Positions 1 through 13,166 of a stretch of DNA of 64,000 bases are shown here, in pieces. The number at the start of each line of letters is the position of its first letter. Positions within the stretch are counted from its first letter, which is position 1. Where the stretch lies: positions 22,757,296 through 22,821,295 of the forward strand of contig OX637292.1 in NCBI GenBank assembly GCA_951799445.1. The letters run 5' to 3'. The DNA is from Pseudisothecium myosuroides. Taxonomy: Eukaryota > Streptophyta > Bryopsida > Hypnales > Lembophyllaceae. Position numbers and translations under genes: made by a program. The notes beneath the pieces are model-generated. The model was not told the DNA's origin. It did not search any database and saw nothing but the letters and a program-made list of their open reading frames with translations.

Positions 1-540
1 TTTTTTCAATTTTTTTTTGACAAGGTTAAGTTTGTTTTCAAGAACAATCCCACTATTGGGATTATGGTGTTTTAATTCCATCTAAGAGCAATTAAAGATT
101 TAGTGTTAAATTGTTCAATTTTGGACCTACTCTTATTTAACAATTTTCTTATATGTGAAAATCAAGTTTAGACATTCTGAATTTTTTTTCCCCGACTCTC
201 AACTCAAATGTTCAACATCAATTTTTTTAACTTTATAGTGTGTAGTGCAAAAAAATTCCACAGATGGCGGTCAAAGTCATCTGAAATTGCAAACTAGAGT
301 TCAAAAAAACTTATTTTTCCAACTTCAATTGCTAATGTCTTCCAATCCCTATGGTCAAACTTCATGAAATTCTTACCACGTGATTTGAGACAAGTGAAGT
401 ACAAGATCCTATGGTTAGATTCTTATAAAAATGTTTTTTTTTTGTTTCTTGAGTCTTCGCAACAGAAATTGCAGTATTCAGTGGTTTCAGAGCCAGAAAA
501 TGCCTTGGGCCTTTAGGGGTTAAGGTAATTGCACCTTTCT
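1..540. repeat. Dispersed repeat, copy 1
   Basis: This AT-rich stretch matches 52168-52920 in the same orientation. Shared landmarks include the 'gacaaggtta' start, the 'cctactcttatttaacaatt' block and 'gtagtgcaaaaaaattccac' followed by 'atggcggtcaaagtca'. The two copies have drifted by many substitutions, so the repeat is old. This copy has a single 'gactctcaac' where the other copy carries a 249-bp insertion flanked by 'gactttcaac', so it shows the empty site. No coding capacity or terminal structure was recognised. The left end may lie outside the window. Confidence 0.75.
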
Positions 541-1634
541 AAAATCACCCCGTACAATTCTTTACCTAAAATGTATTGCTTCTATTCATGAAAGCCTAAG
601 GTCTTTTGTAGATACAATTATGATTTCTAACACTTTAAACATTCATACATTATTCACACACTATTATGTGCCGCATTTTTTCATGTTTCTTCACACATAC
701 TACCTAATTTGGGTCCTCTGATTGCAAATATGAATTCCATATTTCCAAATTTTATCAAGTGTTGCAACTTAAAAAATTCAGTGGTTTTTCCAGGGGTAAA
801 CTGCGGGGCCACGCGGGGGTCAATTCACCCTGGCCTTCCATGTCCTGTAGTAAGGTCCGGTGCAGTTACCACTAGAGTTAAAAAGCGGAGGTTGCCAGAC
901 GACAAGCCGGCTTGGCGCGGCAGGCCGTGCGAGAGGGGCTGCGCAGCATCTGGCGAGCGGTTCGCCTCGGGAGGGACCCGCCCCATTGGCGACACTACAG
1001 TACACGGCCACGGCCACAGAACGAGAGAGAACGTGCCTGCGCAAGTCTCACTAGTATTCGCACTCCTGCTGCGACAGTAGCTTGAACACCCGAGCTAGAC
1101 GGCCGATCCGAAATCTTGAAGAAAACTCAAAGCCCGTCTCTCCTTTTGTCTCTCTTGCCTCGTCTGTCTGGGTCCTCGACTCCTCGTCCAGTTCAGTCCT
1201 TGGAGGGCAGTCCCGTACTCCCGTACGTTGCTCCAGAGCCGGAAGATTGATGTCCAAGGTACGGGTCTGCTAGTTCTGCTCGACGTTTGGCTCTTGAGCT
1301 TCGTTTCACAATCGGATTCCACGGGTGGAAGGTTCTGGTCCGACGTCGACTGAGCGAGGAGGAAAGAATGAAGAGAGGTTCTGATGCGGGGATTTTCCAG
1401 GCAATGCACGATCTGTCCACGTTGATACAGTTTCTTACCACTGCACCGGGAGAGGCAGCACCCGCAGCAGCAGGAGCTCGGAGGGGGCACCAGGTTCAGT
1501 GCGATTTCCGCACGGTGTAGTCGTTTCTGGCCGGATCTCATTGCGAGAACGAACGCAAGGCGGTGCGGTGGGGAGAGATAGACAGACGTCGGGTGAGTGG
1601 GGGGATCCCTGAAAAGTAGCAGCCAGCCGCCGCA
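541..1634 (+). promoter_or_regulatory. 5' flank and probable leader of MIKC* gene A
   Basis: No gene is seen here. The first 240 bases are AT-rich. From about 790 to 1634 the composition becomes clearly GC-richer, with CT-rich tracts near 1136-1200, as is common in plant 5' leaders. Both MADS genes in the window have such a GC-rich block just before the start codon, and both contain 'agacagac' shortly upstream of it (near 1580 and 16047). Open frames on either strand here look like composition artefacts. No TATA box could be assigned with confidence, and a leader intron cannot be excluded. Confidence 0.4.
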
Positions 1635-4600
1635 ATGGGGAGGGTGAAGCTCGAGATTAAGAAGATTGAGAATCCGACGAACAGGCAGGTGACGTACTCC
1701 AAGAGACGCAATGGACTTATCAAAAAGGCGTATGAGTTGTCAGTGCTGTGCGATATCGACGTGGCGCTCATCATGTTCTCGCCTTCGGGGAAACTCACTC
1801 AATACAGTAATTGCAGGTACGTCGATCTCCTTCAGGGGGCCTTGAACTAGTGAGTGACCTAAAGCTTGCTCAGACACATGGCGTGAGCCGCAATCTAGAG
1901 AGAGGCGGCGGGAAGTTTAGTCGATTGGGACTACGGTACCCGAGAATTTCTGAGTGTGAGATGGATCGCATTCACGGTTGCACTCCGAGTCTACATGTTT
2001 GTGCACAACACGATTGCCTTGAAACATGCGCTAGCTTCGTAAATAGTTCTGATCTCGAGTGCCAAGCTTACAACCTAAGATATATTGATGACCGTGTTGT
2101 AACGGTGTAACTTGCTAGGGTATCCATGTCCGGTTCCGGACCTTGCAATGTTGTTACAGAAATGCTTAATTCTCGGGTTGCCGATGTGATCTGATGCTTT
2201 CTTCGTGGTTCTAAAACTGGGTGCTCCATGCAGTATCGAAGACGTGATCTCTCGGTTTGCGAACTTGCCAATGCATGAGCGGAACAAAAGGTTAGTGTAG
2301 GACTTGTTTCGTTTCCTGACCTCGTGGATTGGAGGTTGGCTGTACCAGACCCGTTCATGAAAGTTCGATTTTTCAGGCTCTCAGCATGGGTTTTTTAATT
2401 TCCTTTTCTGATGTGGGGACAGTTTTGAGGATATGCTTACACGCTTCGCCAATTTCCATATGATCCATGATCGCACCAAGTACGCTAGGTACTGTACATC
2501 CTTCTTTCCTCCACTAATTCGTCTCATTTTATTCGTTGAGCTTAATTCTTGGATTGAGTGGTTTCAGTCGAGGTAGCATGACTGATCTGTTTGCGATGTG
2601 CGTGTGGATTCGCGGTGACGTCATCTCAGAACAAATCAAAATCTGCAGGTCAGCCTCATTCAACGTTGACTTGCATTTGTAAATCTATTTTATTAAGCCT
2701 GCGTTGATACGATGACAATGGGAAACTTATGAAGCTAAACTTGGGTTTCAGAGTACTCGTAGGGTTTTAGAGTAAGCATTACCAAGGGTTTTGGAATGAC
2801 AGGACTCTGTCTGGGTGGTGGTGTGAACACAGTATTTACACAAGTCACTGAAGAAGTTGAATGGGGAGAGGGATCTTGCATCGAATCATCAACTCCTTTC
2901 GGGAAACAAGAGTTATGAAGTTGGGGTATGTTACACAATGCAACTCCTCGCATTCTGATTGATCTTGGAAGATGATCTCGTAATACATCGAGAATTAGTC
3001 TAAGCCGTTTAATGGATCTGAAAGCCTGGGTCATTGGAATTTAGTCTCTGGATGCTAATGCATCTCAACTCAGACAGGCAATCATGAATCGACAGATGGC
3101 ATGGAAGATTATGTATCAACGTAATAAGGTGCACTGTCTTGAATGTTTGATCAGCTACTACAAGAGGAGCTGAAAAAATCTCAACAGGAGAAAGAGTTAG
3201 TACAGCAAAGAGCACGATTATATTTGGCAGATGAGCAACTGTTACAGAGCATTGCTTCCGTCCAGCAACTTGCCAATATGGAATCCGAGTTGGAGCAGGC
3301 ACTCGAACGAGTGCGTGCAAGGAAGGTAAATATTCCTTCGGCTTTCAATTAAACCCCTGCACAGTTTTTTCAATTTTGTCCATTTACTCCTGGCCCAGAT
3401 GATTTAGAGGCTGATCATTTGGTGTTATTATTGGGATTCTCGTACAGACGTATGTGAGCAGTGCGTATCAGGCTCATAGCGTTATGCAGAGACAGGTACA
3501 ACCTCTTGACAACCTTGCTCAATTTGCACAATCTTAAATGATTTCCTGGTATCACGTTAAAGCATATTTGGAGACAACCCCATTTTTTCAAGTTGCACTA
3601 ACTTGAGATTGAATCTGTTTCTTCCACAGCAACATGAATTTCTGGGCAACAGTTATCAACAGGTATGATTTGATTCATAATATATTGTACTTGCTGTTAG
3701 TCAGTCCAAAGTGATCGTCTTGTTCCTACTGAGCACGTTGATACAATTCACGAGATTTTAATTAGGTCTACTCAAAGTCTCAAACAGATATAATGATATA
3801 ATTTTTCATCGCACACAGATGATGGCATTACGCCAACAGCAGCACCAACAACAACATCAACATCAACAGCAGCAGCAGCAACAGCACCAGGGGAGTATTG
3901 CTGCCTCTCAACCTCAATTCTTACAGTGGAATATGCCTGAGCGGGCCGAAGCAACTCTTCAGGACTTTATGGAACAACAAACGAATCCTAGTCAGGCAAT
4001 CGTGCCTGTACAGATGCCAAGGTATTTTAGCTTGTTCTCGATTATTAATTTAAACTTGCCTGATTTGAGGCTTTGAATTACAAAACTTCAAAGAGTACAG
4101 AAACTTGAACACGGCCGATAAATTTTTGCTAATGCTCCGCAGGGAAGTGGCAAGCAACAATGAGTCAAGCCCAACGAGTTTCTTTGAACGAGCAGCATCG
4201 CATTCCAATCTACATAGCCTGGGTCAGATCGGTCAATTACAACGAGGATTATCAATACACGACATGACTTTGGAACAACCTGGTGGTGAGTATGACGACT
4301 CACAAAAGAAAGCCAAGCTGGAGGTGAACATGGGCTTTGCGTCGTCCAGTAGTAATGGACCTGCTGCTGCAGTCGCTGCCGAAGAAGAAACCGCGGAAAC
4401 CTTCACCACGCAATCTGAACAAGCTCACGGGAGCACCAGCGCTTCCCACTGGCATCAGTCTCATCATGCACAGGCTTACGCCAGCTCTCAGTATCCAAAT
4501 GGCTTCTTCCATCAGGTACTGTGACTCGTGCACGGTTCTAGGCCTCTTAGCCCACTTCTGTAGGAACCCTAAAACCTACAGATCACTTCTGACTTCCTAT

Positions 4601-4877
4601 TCGATAAAATGGTAGATTTCAGTGGCGCTACTGAAACCTGAGCAATTTTATTCTACTACATTTTCGAGCTTTAGGCACTTTGAATTTCATAGTTTTCAGA
4701 GCTTCGGATACTTTAACACCACAATTTTGGCACTCTGAAACGACATATTATCGAATATGCCCATTTGTTAGTAAAAAATGCGTTGAATTCACCTTAAATG
4801 AGGGTTTTTGGTTTCACTGAGGGCTCTTTCAGATCTCAATCTAGTATTTTTGGCAGAGTGCAGATGCGTGGAAATGA
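1635..4877 (+). CDS. MIKC*-type MADS-box transcription factor, gene A
   Basis: Exons inferred: 1635-1816, 2234-2290, 2630-2648, 2833-2925, 3155-3325, 3448-3495, 3630-3662, 3819-4021, 4143-4515, 4857-4877; 1200 nt, 399 aa, frame kept throughout. Residues 1-60 are a canonical MADS domain starting [20 protein letters not shown], with the [18 protein letters not shown] core, for sequence-specific DNA binding and dimerisation in the nucleus. Residues 61-80 form the I domain ([20 protein letters not shown]). Residues 81-174 form a heptad-rich K region ([47 protein letters not shown]). A Gln/His-rich tract lies near residues 206-222, and the C terminus ends ADAWK. The extended I/K region and the paralogue exon structure fit the MIKC* class. 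The exon 4 donor (GGG|GTATGT) is the least certain junction. If the last intron is retained, translation ends at 4524 as HQVL. An extra exon lies at 2423-2488. Confidence 0.92.
2423..2488 (+). other. Duplicated I-domain exon (alternative or cassette) in MIKC* gene A
   Basis: Between exons 2 and 3 there is a second exon-like segment with an AG before it (GGACAG|T) and a GT donor after it (AG|GTACTG). In the phase of exon 2 it reads [17 protein letters not shown] followed by TKYA, alongside [19 protein letters not shown] of exon 2. It is 66 nt with phase 2 at both ends, like the 57-nt exon 2, so it can be included, skipped or swapped without changing frame. Including both would give a 421-residue protein. 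The paralogue at 16185-20425 has no such copy in the matching intron. Its use in mRNA is inferred, not shown. Confidence 0.65.
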
Positions 4878-5660
4878 TTCCCACCGATGAATTCGGTCCA
4901 ATGGTTGCCGTGAGTCACTCTCCGAAAGAGGCTACTTGACTGGAACCTATGCTAGCTAGCTAGCTTTTGCTGTTTGGTGATTACCGGTATTATATGAGAA
5001 ATCACAGGTCTCCACACGAATGAGTGATAGTTTTAGTGTAACTGTTGGCATGCACGCAGCCCTGGTAGAAATTCCGTTTCATTACAGTGGGTACCGTGTT
5101 CAATTAGCCTAGCTCGGTCCATTGTAGTCAACGATTTGCTCTTGAAATTTTAGTTAGTTCAGGGAGATCTCACAGTCTCACCGAAGTGCAGAGCAGTATT
5201 TCCATCAATTGGGCTGGTGCCGTGCATTCGTTGTTTGTAACAGTGTATCCAGTAGGAGTTTTTCTTCGGTCAATTGAAGGCCCCATGCTTCCATCAGAAT
5301 GTTTGGAGAGTTGACGCTGCCGTTTTTGCACTTGATACTGTTGAATTCCTGCACCTACCAATAGGATGCATTTCGTTCGATGCCTTCGGAGTCGCTTGTA
5401 TCGGCTCTTGATTGAAAATTCTCTTTCTGTAAAGGTCGCCTCTTTCGACATGTGCAATTGGGTACCGTCCATTATTACTCCCTGAAATGGCGTAACTGTT
5501 TGTTCACTTTGGCTTGTACTGTAGCGTTTTGGTTCGTTGTTGGGTGTGATATCGCAGCCTCTGACAGCAGCAGCTTTTGAGTCAAAAGAATCCATAGTAA
5601 AAAGCAGGCGCAGACAACTCATTTAATGCAGAAATGGAAAAGAAAAACACACATGGCCAA
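4878..5660. other. 3' flank of gene A, probable 3' UTR
   Basis: No further gene is recognised. The segment has near-balanced composition until about 5650, then turns strongly AT-rich, which suggests that the transcribed region of gene A reaches about that point. A short GCTA microsatellite lies at 4951-4964. An open frame of 150 codons runs on the minus strand (5622 to 5170), but its product resembles no family I know and it sits where the 3' UTR is expected, so it is not called a gene. No clear poly(A) signal could be assigned. Confidence 0.35.
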
Positions 5661-8600
5661 CTCATTCCAATAGTAATTACGGGGCCTACCCGGTGATCGA
5701 ACGTGTGCAATTGTGGTCTAAGTTACGCCTTCCGTCTTTCAGGTCATGTCCGCTTGAGGTCCTGCTAAACAAAATTTTCTGCTTGGTGAGTAGAAATTTC
5801 TTGTACCTGAAAGAATTTACACTTCTCAAACAGAAAAACGGGGTCAAAAGTTTCAAGAATAGAGAATTCCGCTCCTTGGAAGTTGGAACATCGTCTGTTT
5901 TTTCTTGGCTTCAATATGGCATGAGCAAACTCAGCAAAGTTGAGAGCAAATTTCTACGAGTTTAGAATTCTTTTAACCTTGAAAGGACAGGCGTGTGACC
6001 TCTTTGTCAAACTTCAATTTTCTTCTTTATTGCTCCCATTTTGCAACTGTATGTAATTGAAATTTTTTATACTCTTTTTACAAAGATGTAATCACATGCC
6101 TTCCGTAAGTTAAAAAAATTCCAATCGTTTTTTTGTGAAAAAAAATAAATATTAGATACAAAATATTTAAAGAAAAATAAATCTATAGATGTATTTTAGA
6201 GCGTTGAACATTGTGATACAAATAAAATTAAAGTGTCATTCTAAAATTAGAAAATCTCAATTCCAAGGTAATAGACCTGAAATTCAAATTGAAATAAAAT
6301 ATTGAATTTTAAAATTTTAAAAATAATTCTAGTTGGAACAGAAATTTACTAGACTTTATAAGTTTCATTTGATTTGTTGAATTCAAATTAAAAAAAGATA
6401 AATTTTATGGATAAATTTTAACTGAAGAAAAAGGAGTAGAAGTTGTCAATACACACTCTAGTGTTTTGTAGATTTGTCATTTTCTTATGAAAGAAAGTAA
6501 AAAATATCACTAACAGGGAAAATCTAGCACTCTACAATGAATATAAGTTGAAGCATCTCCTCCCCAAAGATATGGATGATATATAATTTTTATCATCCTT
6601 GAAGCCTCCATGAAATCATCCAAAGATCTAAAATGTCCTCTCAAACATTTCAGGGTTCATCCTCAAAGGCTAGGCCTATGACTATGTTTCAAACTTTAAG
6701 ATCCTTCCCCTATTTGCAACTAATTTGCAATTATATGTGACTAAATTTTTATTTTTATTTTTCGGAGTTGTAATGGCATGTCTTTTGTAAGTCATAAAAA
6801 ATTCAATGTATCTTGTAAAAATTTCAAATTATTGTAAATTTCTGAATTAAATTTTTAAAAATCATATCAAATACTCCCTACAAAACATATAAAATGTTTT
6901 CCATAGGTGTATATCAAAGTGTAGAATGTCATCATGCAAATCAATTATTTGTATCATTCTAAAATTGAAAAATGAATGATTTGTGGTTAGAGACCCAAAG
7001 TTCAAATTGCAATTAAAATATACAATTTAAAAATTTATCAAATTTTAAAATTAAAAAAAAAAAATAGACTTGATTAGCTTGGAAACTGGGCTCATTTCAT
7101 TGGTTGGTTACAATTTCAAATAAGATCATTTTTACTATGGTTAGAATTCAGATTAAGTTAAATGAGCAAAAATTGCCAAAATAAACTACATGGTGATCCA
7201 TGGATTTACCATTTTTTATATCAAAAAGTAAGAAAATATTGTAAGGAGGGAATATACAACACCTTTCATTGAAATTGAATTCAAGAAACTTCCTCCAAAA
7301 AGTTTGGATGATGTTTTCTTTCAAATATAGAGACCTCCTTGAAATCATATGATAAAACACTAAACAACCTCTCATGCATTTCACTCTTAACATCTAAATG
7401 ATTGATGTGTACAATTTAGATTTTTATTGATTTCAAGTAAGTAATTGCAATGCTACATTTGTGATCTTATGGTTGATATTTTTGATGTACAATGACTAAC
7501 AAAACTGAGTACAAATCTGAAATGTTTTCATTCAAACAATTATACCATAAGCATCAATGGACAAAGTCCAAAAGTGGATATACAAAAGTTGTAGTATGCG
7601 ACATACTACACGCTACTATGGAAGTTTGAAGAAAAATTATTTGTGATTTGAACGAAAATTAATTTCAAAGTTAGCCATGTCTAAAACTCGATTTTGTTTA
7701 CCATGATTTGGAATTACTTTATCTTTTGTCAAATTTTTTCCTAATACTCCAAAAAAACTTTTTGTACCTTGGCATGTTGGTATACATCATTTCAAATTGT
7801 TGTGCGCAAAAATTGAAGGAAATTGGCATTTATAGAATATAAAATATCAACAATTTGACAAACACACAAATGATGTTGGTTCTCACAATATTAGATTTTT
7901 TTTTAGAATTGAGAGCATGGAATTGCATAGCCATTGTAAAGAGAGTGTAGGTTGCAACATGGACCATTGTTATATCTTAATGCCCTCACATTTGAAATAT
8001 TTGTTGAAATCGACATAGTGTTTAATTTATATTTTATAGCCATATAATGCATTTTAGGTTCAATTTCTGTATGAATACCAAAGTCTATGATGCACATAAT
8101 TTGTTAAAAAATCCAAAATCCAAAATTACCATGGTCCGTTTAATCAAAAAATTGAAAATTTTATAAAGGTTAGTGTCATATACTTATTAATCTTAGATGG
8201 TGATTTCAAATACAAATGTGCACTTTTGATCCTCCTTTGGATCCAAGAATAAAGTAGTCTACTCTAAAAGTGATCATGTTCTAAATGCACCCCCTATCTA
8301 GGAATGAGTGATATGTTGAGTACTTGAAATATCTATTACTGTCAATGATGAATTAGTTATGCTTAAATGGTCACTCTTTAAGAGTAGACTACCTTAGTAT
8401 TCTAATAGCAAAAGTAGACCCTTGAGCAAATTATATTCCATCATTCCATGGGAGTTGTTTATAAATATTTTTTCTTGAAAATAGAAGAAAAACTACTTAA
8501 AATGTAGAAATGGTTCAGTTATGCATTTGATTTATTTGTGAATCTCAAATATTTTGGAAGTATAATGCAAAAATCACAGCCCTAAACCATTTCTATTGGA

Positions 8601-11600
8601 GTTTGAAGATTTAATTTAGTTTTGGTTATATTATTGATGTCCTGATGTTTGTGTACCTTCGATGGGGGTATCAAGTATTGCATTTAATTACCTACGTTAT
8701 TTGGCATAACTTATATAGTGGAACCATCTCCTCATCTTCTGTAGACTCTTCATTCATGTGGATGTTAAAGCTATACAGTGGAAAACACCCAAAACCGTCA
8801 ATATAAGCAATTCGGTATAATTGGAGGCACCTCTTAAAAATAATAATATTTTGTAGTATTAGCAATTGAAAATCATGAATTTTTAAACAAAAAAATTAGA
8901 TTTTTTGGATACGGCATGTAATTTCTATAAATTTTTGAAGTGGCATCTCCCTAGACCATTGAAACTATCATATAGGTGGACCTAAAACTGAAATCTATAA
9001 AAATCAATAGTGAACTAATTACAATTAAGAAAGGACGCAATTTCATAACACTTTTCAAGAACACTTTAATTGAAGTCTAGGAACACTTAACCCCTAAGGA
9101 CCCAAGGGGAGGTGTCCTTTCAAAATGGGCCAAAATTGCCAACAACTTGAGCAATTTTTTTGATTCATTTTTTTTGAGATTGGATATAATGTAATTGTAG
9201 GATCTTGAAGTTAACATTGAGAGTGAGCACCTCCAAAAATCTCAGATTATTTGACCGCATGGTTTAGGAGATATTTAATTTTGAAGTTTTATTTGGGTCA
9301 ATGCAAATACAGGGCAGCTCACTTTGAAGGAGCATATCTTTGTGAGAATATTTCAAAATTATGCCTTTTTGTGCTTAGTAAAAGAAAAGAGAGTTGAAAA
9401 TGTACAAGTAAAATTTCATAACATTTCAACAATTTTACAATTCATGGTGAAGCTTGCAATGCACGATGGTCATTGAAATTTGAGTAGTGTTTGCAAGAGA
9501 TAAAAGAATAAGACACTTGTCTTCTCCTTGAGCTCCTTAGCTCTGACATTTTCAAGGTGGATCTGACCTTTATGAGGTGGGCAAGAAGCTCATTGGTTGG
9601 CTGACTTTTTAGTCCATGCCCAAACTAAACACAAAAAAACGAGCTGTAAACTAGACTACACTGCTAAACTTTGAAAAATTCCACAAGGCAAAGTTTAACT
9701 TAGAATTTGATGAAACCACTGCCATAGGATTTGTAACAAAGTCTTTTTTCTAGAAACAAATTTTATTTTTTAAAAATCTCGAAATATGAGAACGGGCAGC
9801 TCAAAAGTCAGGGGCAGCGACCACAAAATGGTCACTTGGGTCCATAGGGGTTAAAGGGAAATCTGTAGTGCATGGATGGATACAAGGACACTTTTGGGTG
9901 TTTCTACCTTATCAATTTTTAGTTTTCTTCTACCATTTAATAGTGTTATTAACAAGGGAAAAATTTGACAAATATGTAGTATTTTAAAAATGCAAATATA
10001 TCCAAAATAATTGCTATTTTTTTACCGTTAGTTTAAATATTCAAATCCTAATTGAAAGTAAAAATTTCATTTTTTTATAGAATGCTTTTTTACATAGAGG
10101 TGAAATACATTTTGCAAATGTAGCATTTTAAAATCTCAATGTTTGAATGATACATACGGACCCACTAACCCACTTGCATTATTTCACTCCTATTATCTTA
10201 AGAGAGTTTGGTATTACTTTGGTTTGGTACTCGATTTGGTACAAAGAATATTCAAGTCACCGAAGGCAAAATAAGTAATGGATTGACAAGAATCTTGACA
10301 ATTTTTCATTGCTGCAAATTTTCTTATTTTTGTTATCTTTAATTCAAATCTATTCATAATTTTTCACAACATTCATGAAGCAATGAGTGACCAAGCTAAT
10401 TACACCACTAAAGAATAAAAGATTAAAATTGATTTTGCAATAGATTTGAATGTACTTCATTTATTTCATATAACTCTTTTAATAAGTTCTCAAAAATACG
10501 CATCAATATTCATTAGATGTCAAATCTCTCAAAATACATTCATACAAAAGGCACACATTTTAATCCTAAGAGGGATAAAATAAACTTCCAAACAATGAAG
10601 TATTGAGATTGGAGGGAGGATGCAGGTACAAATAAAGTGCTTGGTTTCATGCCACTTTCTGAAGCACTTTCAAGAAACTTCAAAGTACACAATTCTTGTA
10701 GTGTCTTTGTGTTATTTATGTGTCTTGAATTCTAAAAGACATAGAATAGTCTTGTAGAGTTGCAATATCCAATTTTCAATCACATACTGCAAACTTGACA
10801 AACATTGAATGCTTATTAATTGAAGTAACATCTTTTGTAATTTTGTAAATTATTGAAAAATACCAATTTTTTTTTTTCAAAATATCATGAACATTCTAAT
10901 TTCATCTCTAATGTTTATCTTTCTATCTAACTGAGTGATGTAGAAGTCATTTAAAAGTTCATTTGAAACATTTGAAAGTCATGTTGTTCTAATATAGAAT
11001 TTGTTAGGAAAACAACGCATTTATTCCAAAACCATATGCAAATAAGTACATTTAACAAGTAATACACATATATTTAGGGAACCTCCTTTTTTAATATCTT
11101 ATATGGTTGTATATAGGTTCATGATAATTTGAGCTACTTTTTCAATGTTTGCTACTTCTGAAGCCACATAAAGTACTTAAAAATATCCTCAAAAAATCAC
11201 TTATTTTTTAATGCAATTGTTTCCATCAAAAATTAGACTTGAAAAAAACAAGTTTAAAAAAAATTAAAAAAAAACACACACATAAAGCAAGGCCCTATTG
11301 CCCTAGTAGTTACATTTAGGCAAGAAAGCTTCTAGAAAGTTGAGGTGGATCACTTTTTCGAGCACTTTCTTTTGCTTGCACACATGGAATATAGTATAAT
11401 TATTTTGTCGACTAACATAAGCTTTAATAAAGTTAAAATATTTTCACTTGCCAAAACTTTGTTAAACATAGTGTACATGTCTAATGTCTCCCAAATCCTA
11501 TTAATTATAGAAGATCCAAAGATATTGGCTCAAAACAAGGGAATTATCCTTAGTGTAAGCCACCTCTTGGATACTTATCTCTTCCTTCAACTTAGAGGAA

Positions 11601-12652
11601 GCAAAGAATATTGGTAAATAATGTTATGTGGTGTGAATGTATCCTAGTGGTTAAGGCTGAACTTTCAGTGTGCAAGGCAAATCATCCCAAAACCAATGGA
11701 TGAGACAAAAGAAATTCTATGTGAGAGTCTTCAACAATTGTTTTCTAGAATTGAAATTGTTGACTACGTGGCAAGTTTCTGATTCTTGAAAACCTATTTC
11801 TAACAATGGATTTAAATTTATTGGTTGCTTACAGTTTGACGCCAAGGCAAAACTACTCCTAAAAAATAACTCACATAGAAGTTAAAGCATTATCAAACTC
11901 CGTGAATGGAAAGATCATGAAAGTTCATTTCGGATTCCAATTCTGCATGGAAGTTCTCCCTAGATACCACACATTCGAGAGACGAAATAGTGCTGATGCC
12001 TGCCTTAGACGATACGGTAACGGTTATGTGGTAACAATAATATGGTGAAGAATTCCCCAAAATTTGTCTGTCTGGGAAACATGGACGGAACGGAAGCAGA
12101 CTGGGCAGGTGCAGTAGCCGGCCGGAAGCGTGGAGATGAGAATAGCAAAGAATTGGAGTTACGGCTGCCTCCGTCCGGGCTCCGGGGAGGGCCGAGGACC
12201 CACTCAGCAGCATGATATCCGTCAACAGCGTGTGAACAAAGGCCGCGGTGAAGTAGGATCCTGGAACAGTCTTTCACCGGCTCTGACATTGCCTCACTTG
12301 GCACTAAACGTCGAGGACCAACTTCTCAAAGTTCTCAAAGTTCACTTCGGTTTCTCCAACTGAGCGAAACCGCCCTGCGGAGCACTGTAGTTTTCACAGA
12401 CGTTGCTTTACGGCAGGTTTCTTCCATATCTCTTTCATAAGTTACCTCCAAATTTTCATCCTGGTGTCCTGAAGGCATGGAAGTTTGAGGCTTGTTGTAT
12501 AGTGTCGTTGTAACAAGAATAATTTGTGATAGAGTGGCCAACAATTCACGGACCTTCTCCATGATTCACTGTATATTAGATTCACACTGAATTTTGAAGC
12601 CTTGGTTAATGGAAAGCAAAAAGAATTTCTTGCCTTGATGTTCATGAATATT
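5661..12652. other. Gene-free AT-rich region
   Basis: About 7 kb of AT-rich DNA with only short open frames and no recognised protein. The 9640-9860 segment resembles 59920-60130 (see that repeat). The motif CTTAACCCCTAAGG occurs at about 9091 and recurs in similar form near 507, 37974 and 48630, which suggests decayed members of one repeat family. A somewhat GC-richer island lies at about 12000-12360, but its open frames on both strands match nothing I recognise. Confidence 0.5.
9640..9860. repeat. Dispersed repeat, shared with 59920-60130
   Basis: The two segments share 'ctaaactttnnaaaattccacaa' spacing, 'gtttaactt' plus 'gaattt', and an 'actaccattggattt'-like block, and both end near 'ggggttaa'. 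They have the same orientation and are clearly diverged. No termini or coding function were identified. Confidence 0.5.
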
Positions 12653-12807
12653 ATGCGATATTTTGTTAAAATGGTGATATTCCATACATCATTTTCAAAC
12701 TGCAAAGTCTAAACCATCTAGGACTTATATAGATTTTAGAATGGGCGGTCTAAACCATGAAAGTGCCAAAGTTGCGGAATGACTGCCATTTTAACGAAAT
12801 TCCCCAT
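12653..12807. mobile_element. MITE family 1, copy A (TA-type)
   Basis: The left end has TTTTGTTAAAATGG plus TGATATTCC and the right end has GGAATGACTGCCATTTTAACG. These are inverted versions of each other and match the ends of five other copies in the window. The interior shares 'ccatctaggact' and 'atagatttt' with copies B and C. No coding capacity. Small size, inverted ends and TA flanks in the best copies suggest a Tc1/mariner-type non-autonomous element. Confidence 0.6.
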
Positions 12808-12971
12808 CTTTGTGCGTTACTACGTATACCGAAGATCTCTTATTGTCTTGCATAATCATTTACTTGGTCCTGGTCCTTTGGGGGGTAGTTAAACCTCATT
12901 CATCCAATCCTTGCAATTAGTGTGAGAAGGTCTTGTACATACTATTCACTTTGACACCGTAATTGAATTTA

Positions 12972-13164
12972 TGGGCAATTTCGTTAAGATGGCGATATTA
13001 TTTTTAAATGGCATGAAAACAGTTCAGAATGCCCGTCCTGAAATCTATACCTCTTCTAGATGGTTCAGAACGGTCATCCTGAAATCTATACTAGTCCTAG
13101 ATGGTGAAAATGGCACACTGTCAAAGTGGCACTTGGAATATTGCCATTTTAACAAAATGGCCCA
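12972..13164. mobile_element. MITE family 1, copy B (TA-type)
   Basis: This 193-bp element is bounded by TGGGCAATTTCGTTAAGATG on the left and its imperfect inverse (CATTTTAACAAAATGGCCCA) on the right, flanked on both sides by TA (12970-12971 and 13165-13166). The interior is largely the reverse complement of copy C at 24464-24615, so the two are the same family in opposite orientation. TA duplication and short inverted ends are typical of Tc1/mariner-type MITEs. The interior also contains a partial internal duplication ('tctatac...ctagatggt' twice). Confidence 0.75.
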
Positions 13165-13166
13165 TA

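Noticed and set aside
709..1541. Several open frames on both strands before gene A
   Set aside because: GC-rich leader DNA keeps frames open by chance; Arg/Pro/Gly/Ser-rich products without family features.
2752..2771. Possible short exon in gene A before exon 4
   Set aside because: Has AG and GTAAGC borders but no paralogue match, and it leaves phase 2, which does not fit the well-matched exon starting at 2833.
5170..5622. Minus-strand open frame of 150 codons downstream of gene A
   Set aside because: Lies in the expected 3' UTR of gene A, resembles no family I know, and no splice partners or supporting context were seen.
11636..11690. tRNA-like string 'tagtggttaaggctgaactttcagtg' region
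   Set aside because: Resembles an A-box and anticodon arm, but there is no T-arm and no acceptor pairing; not a tRNA gene.
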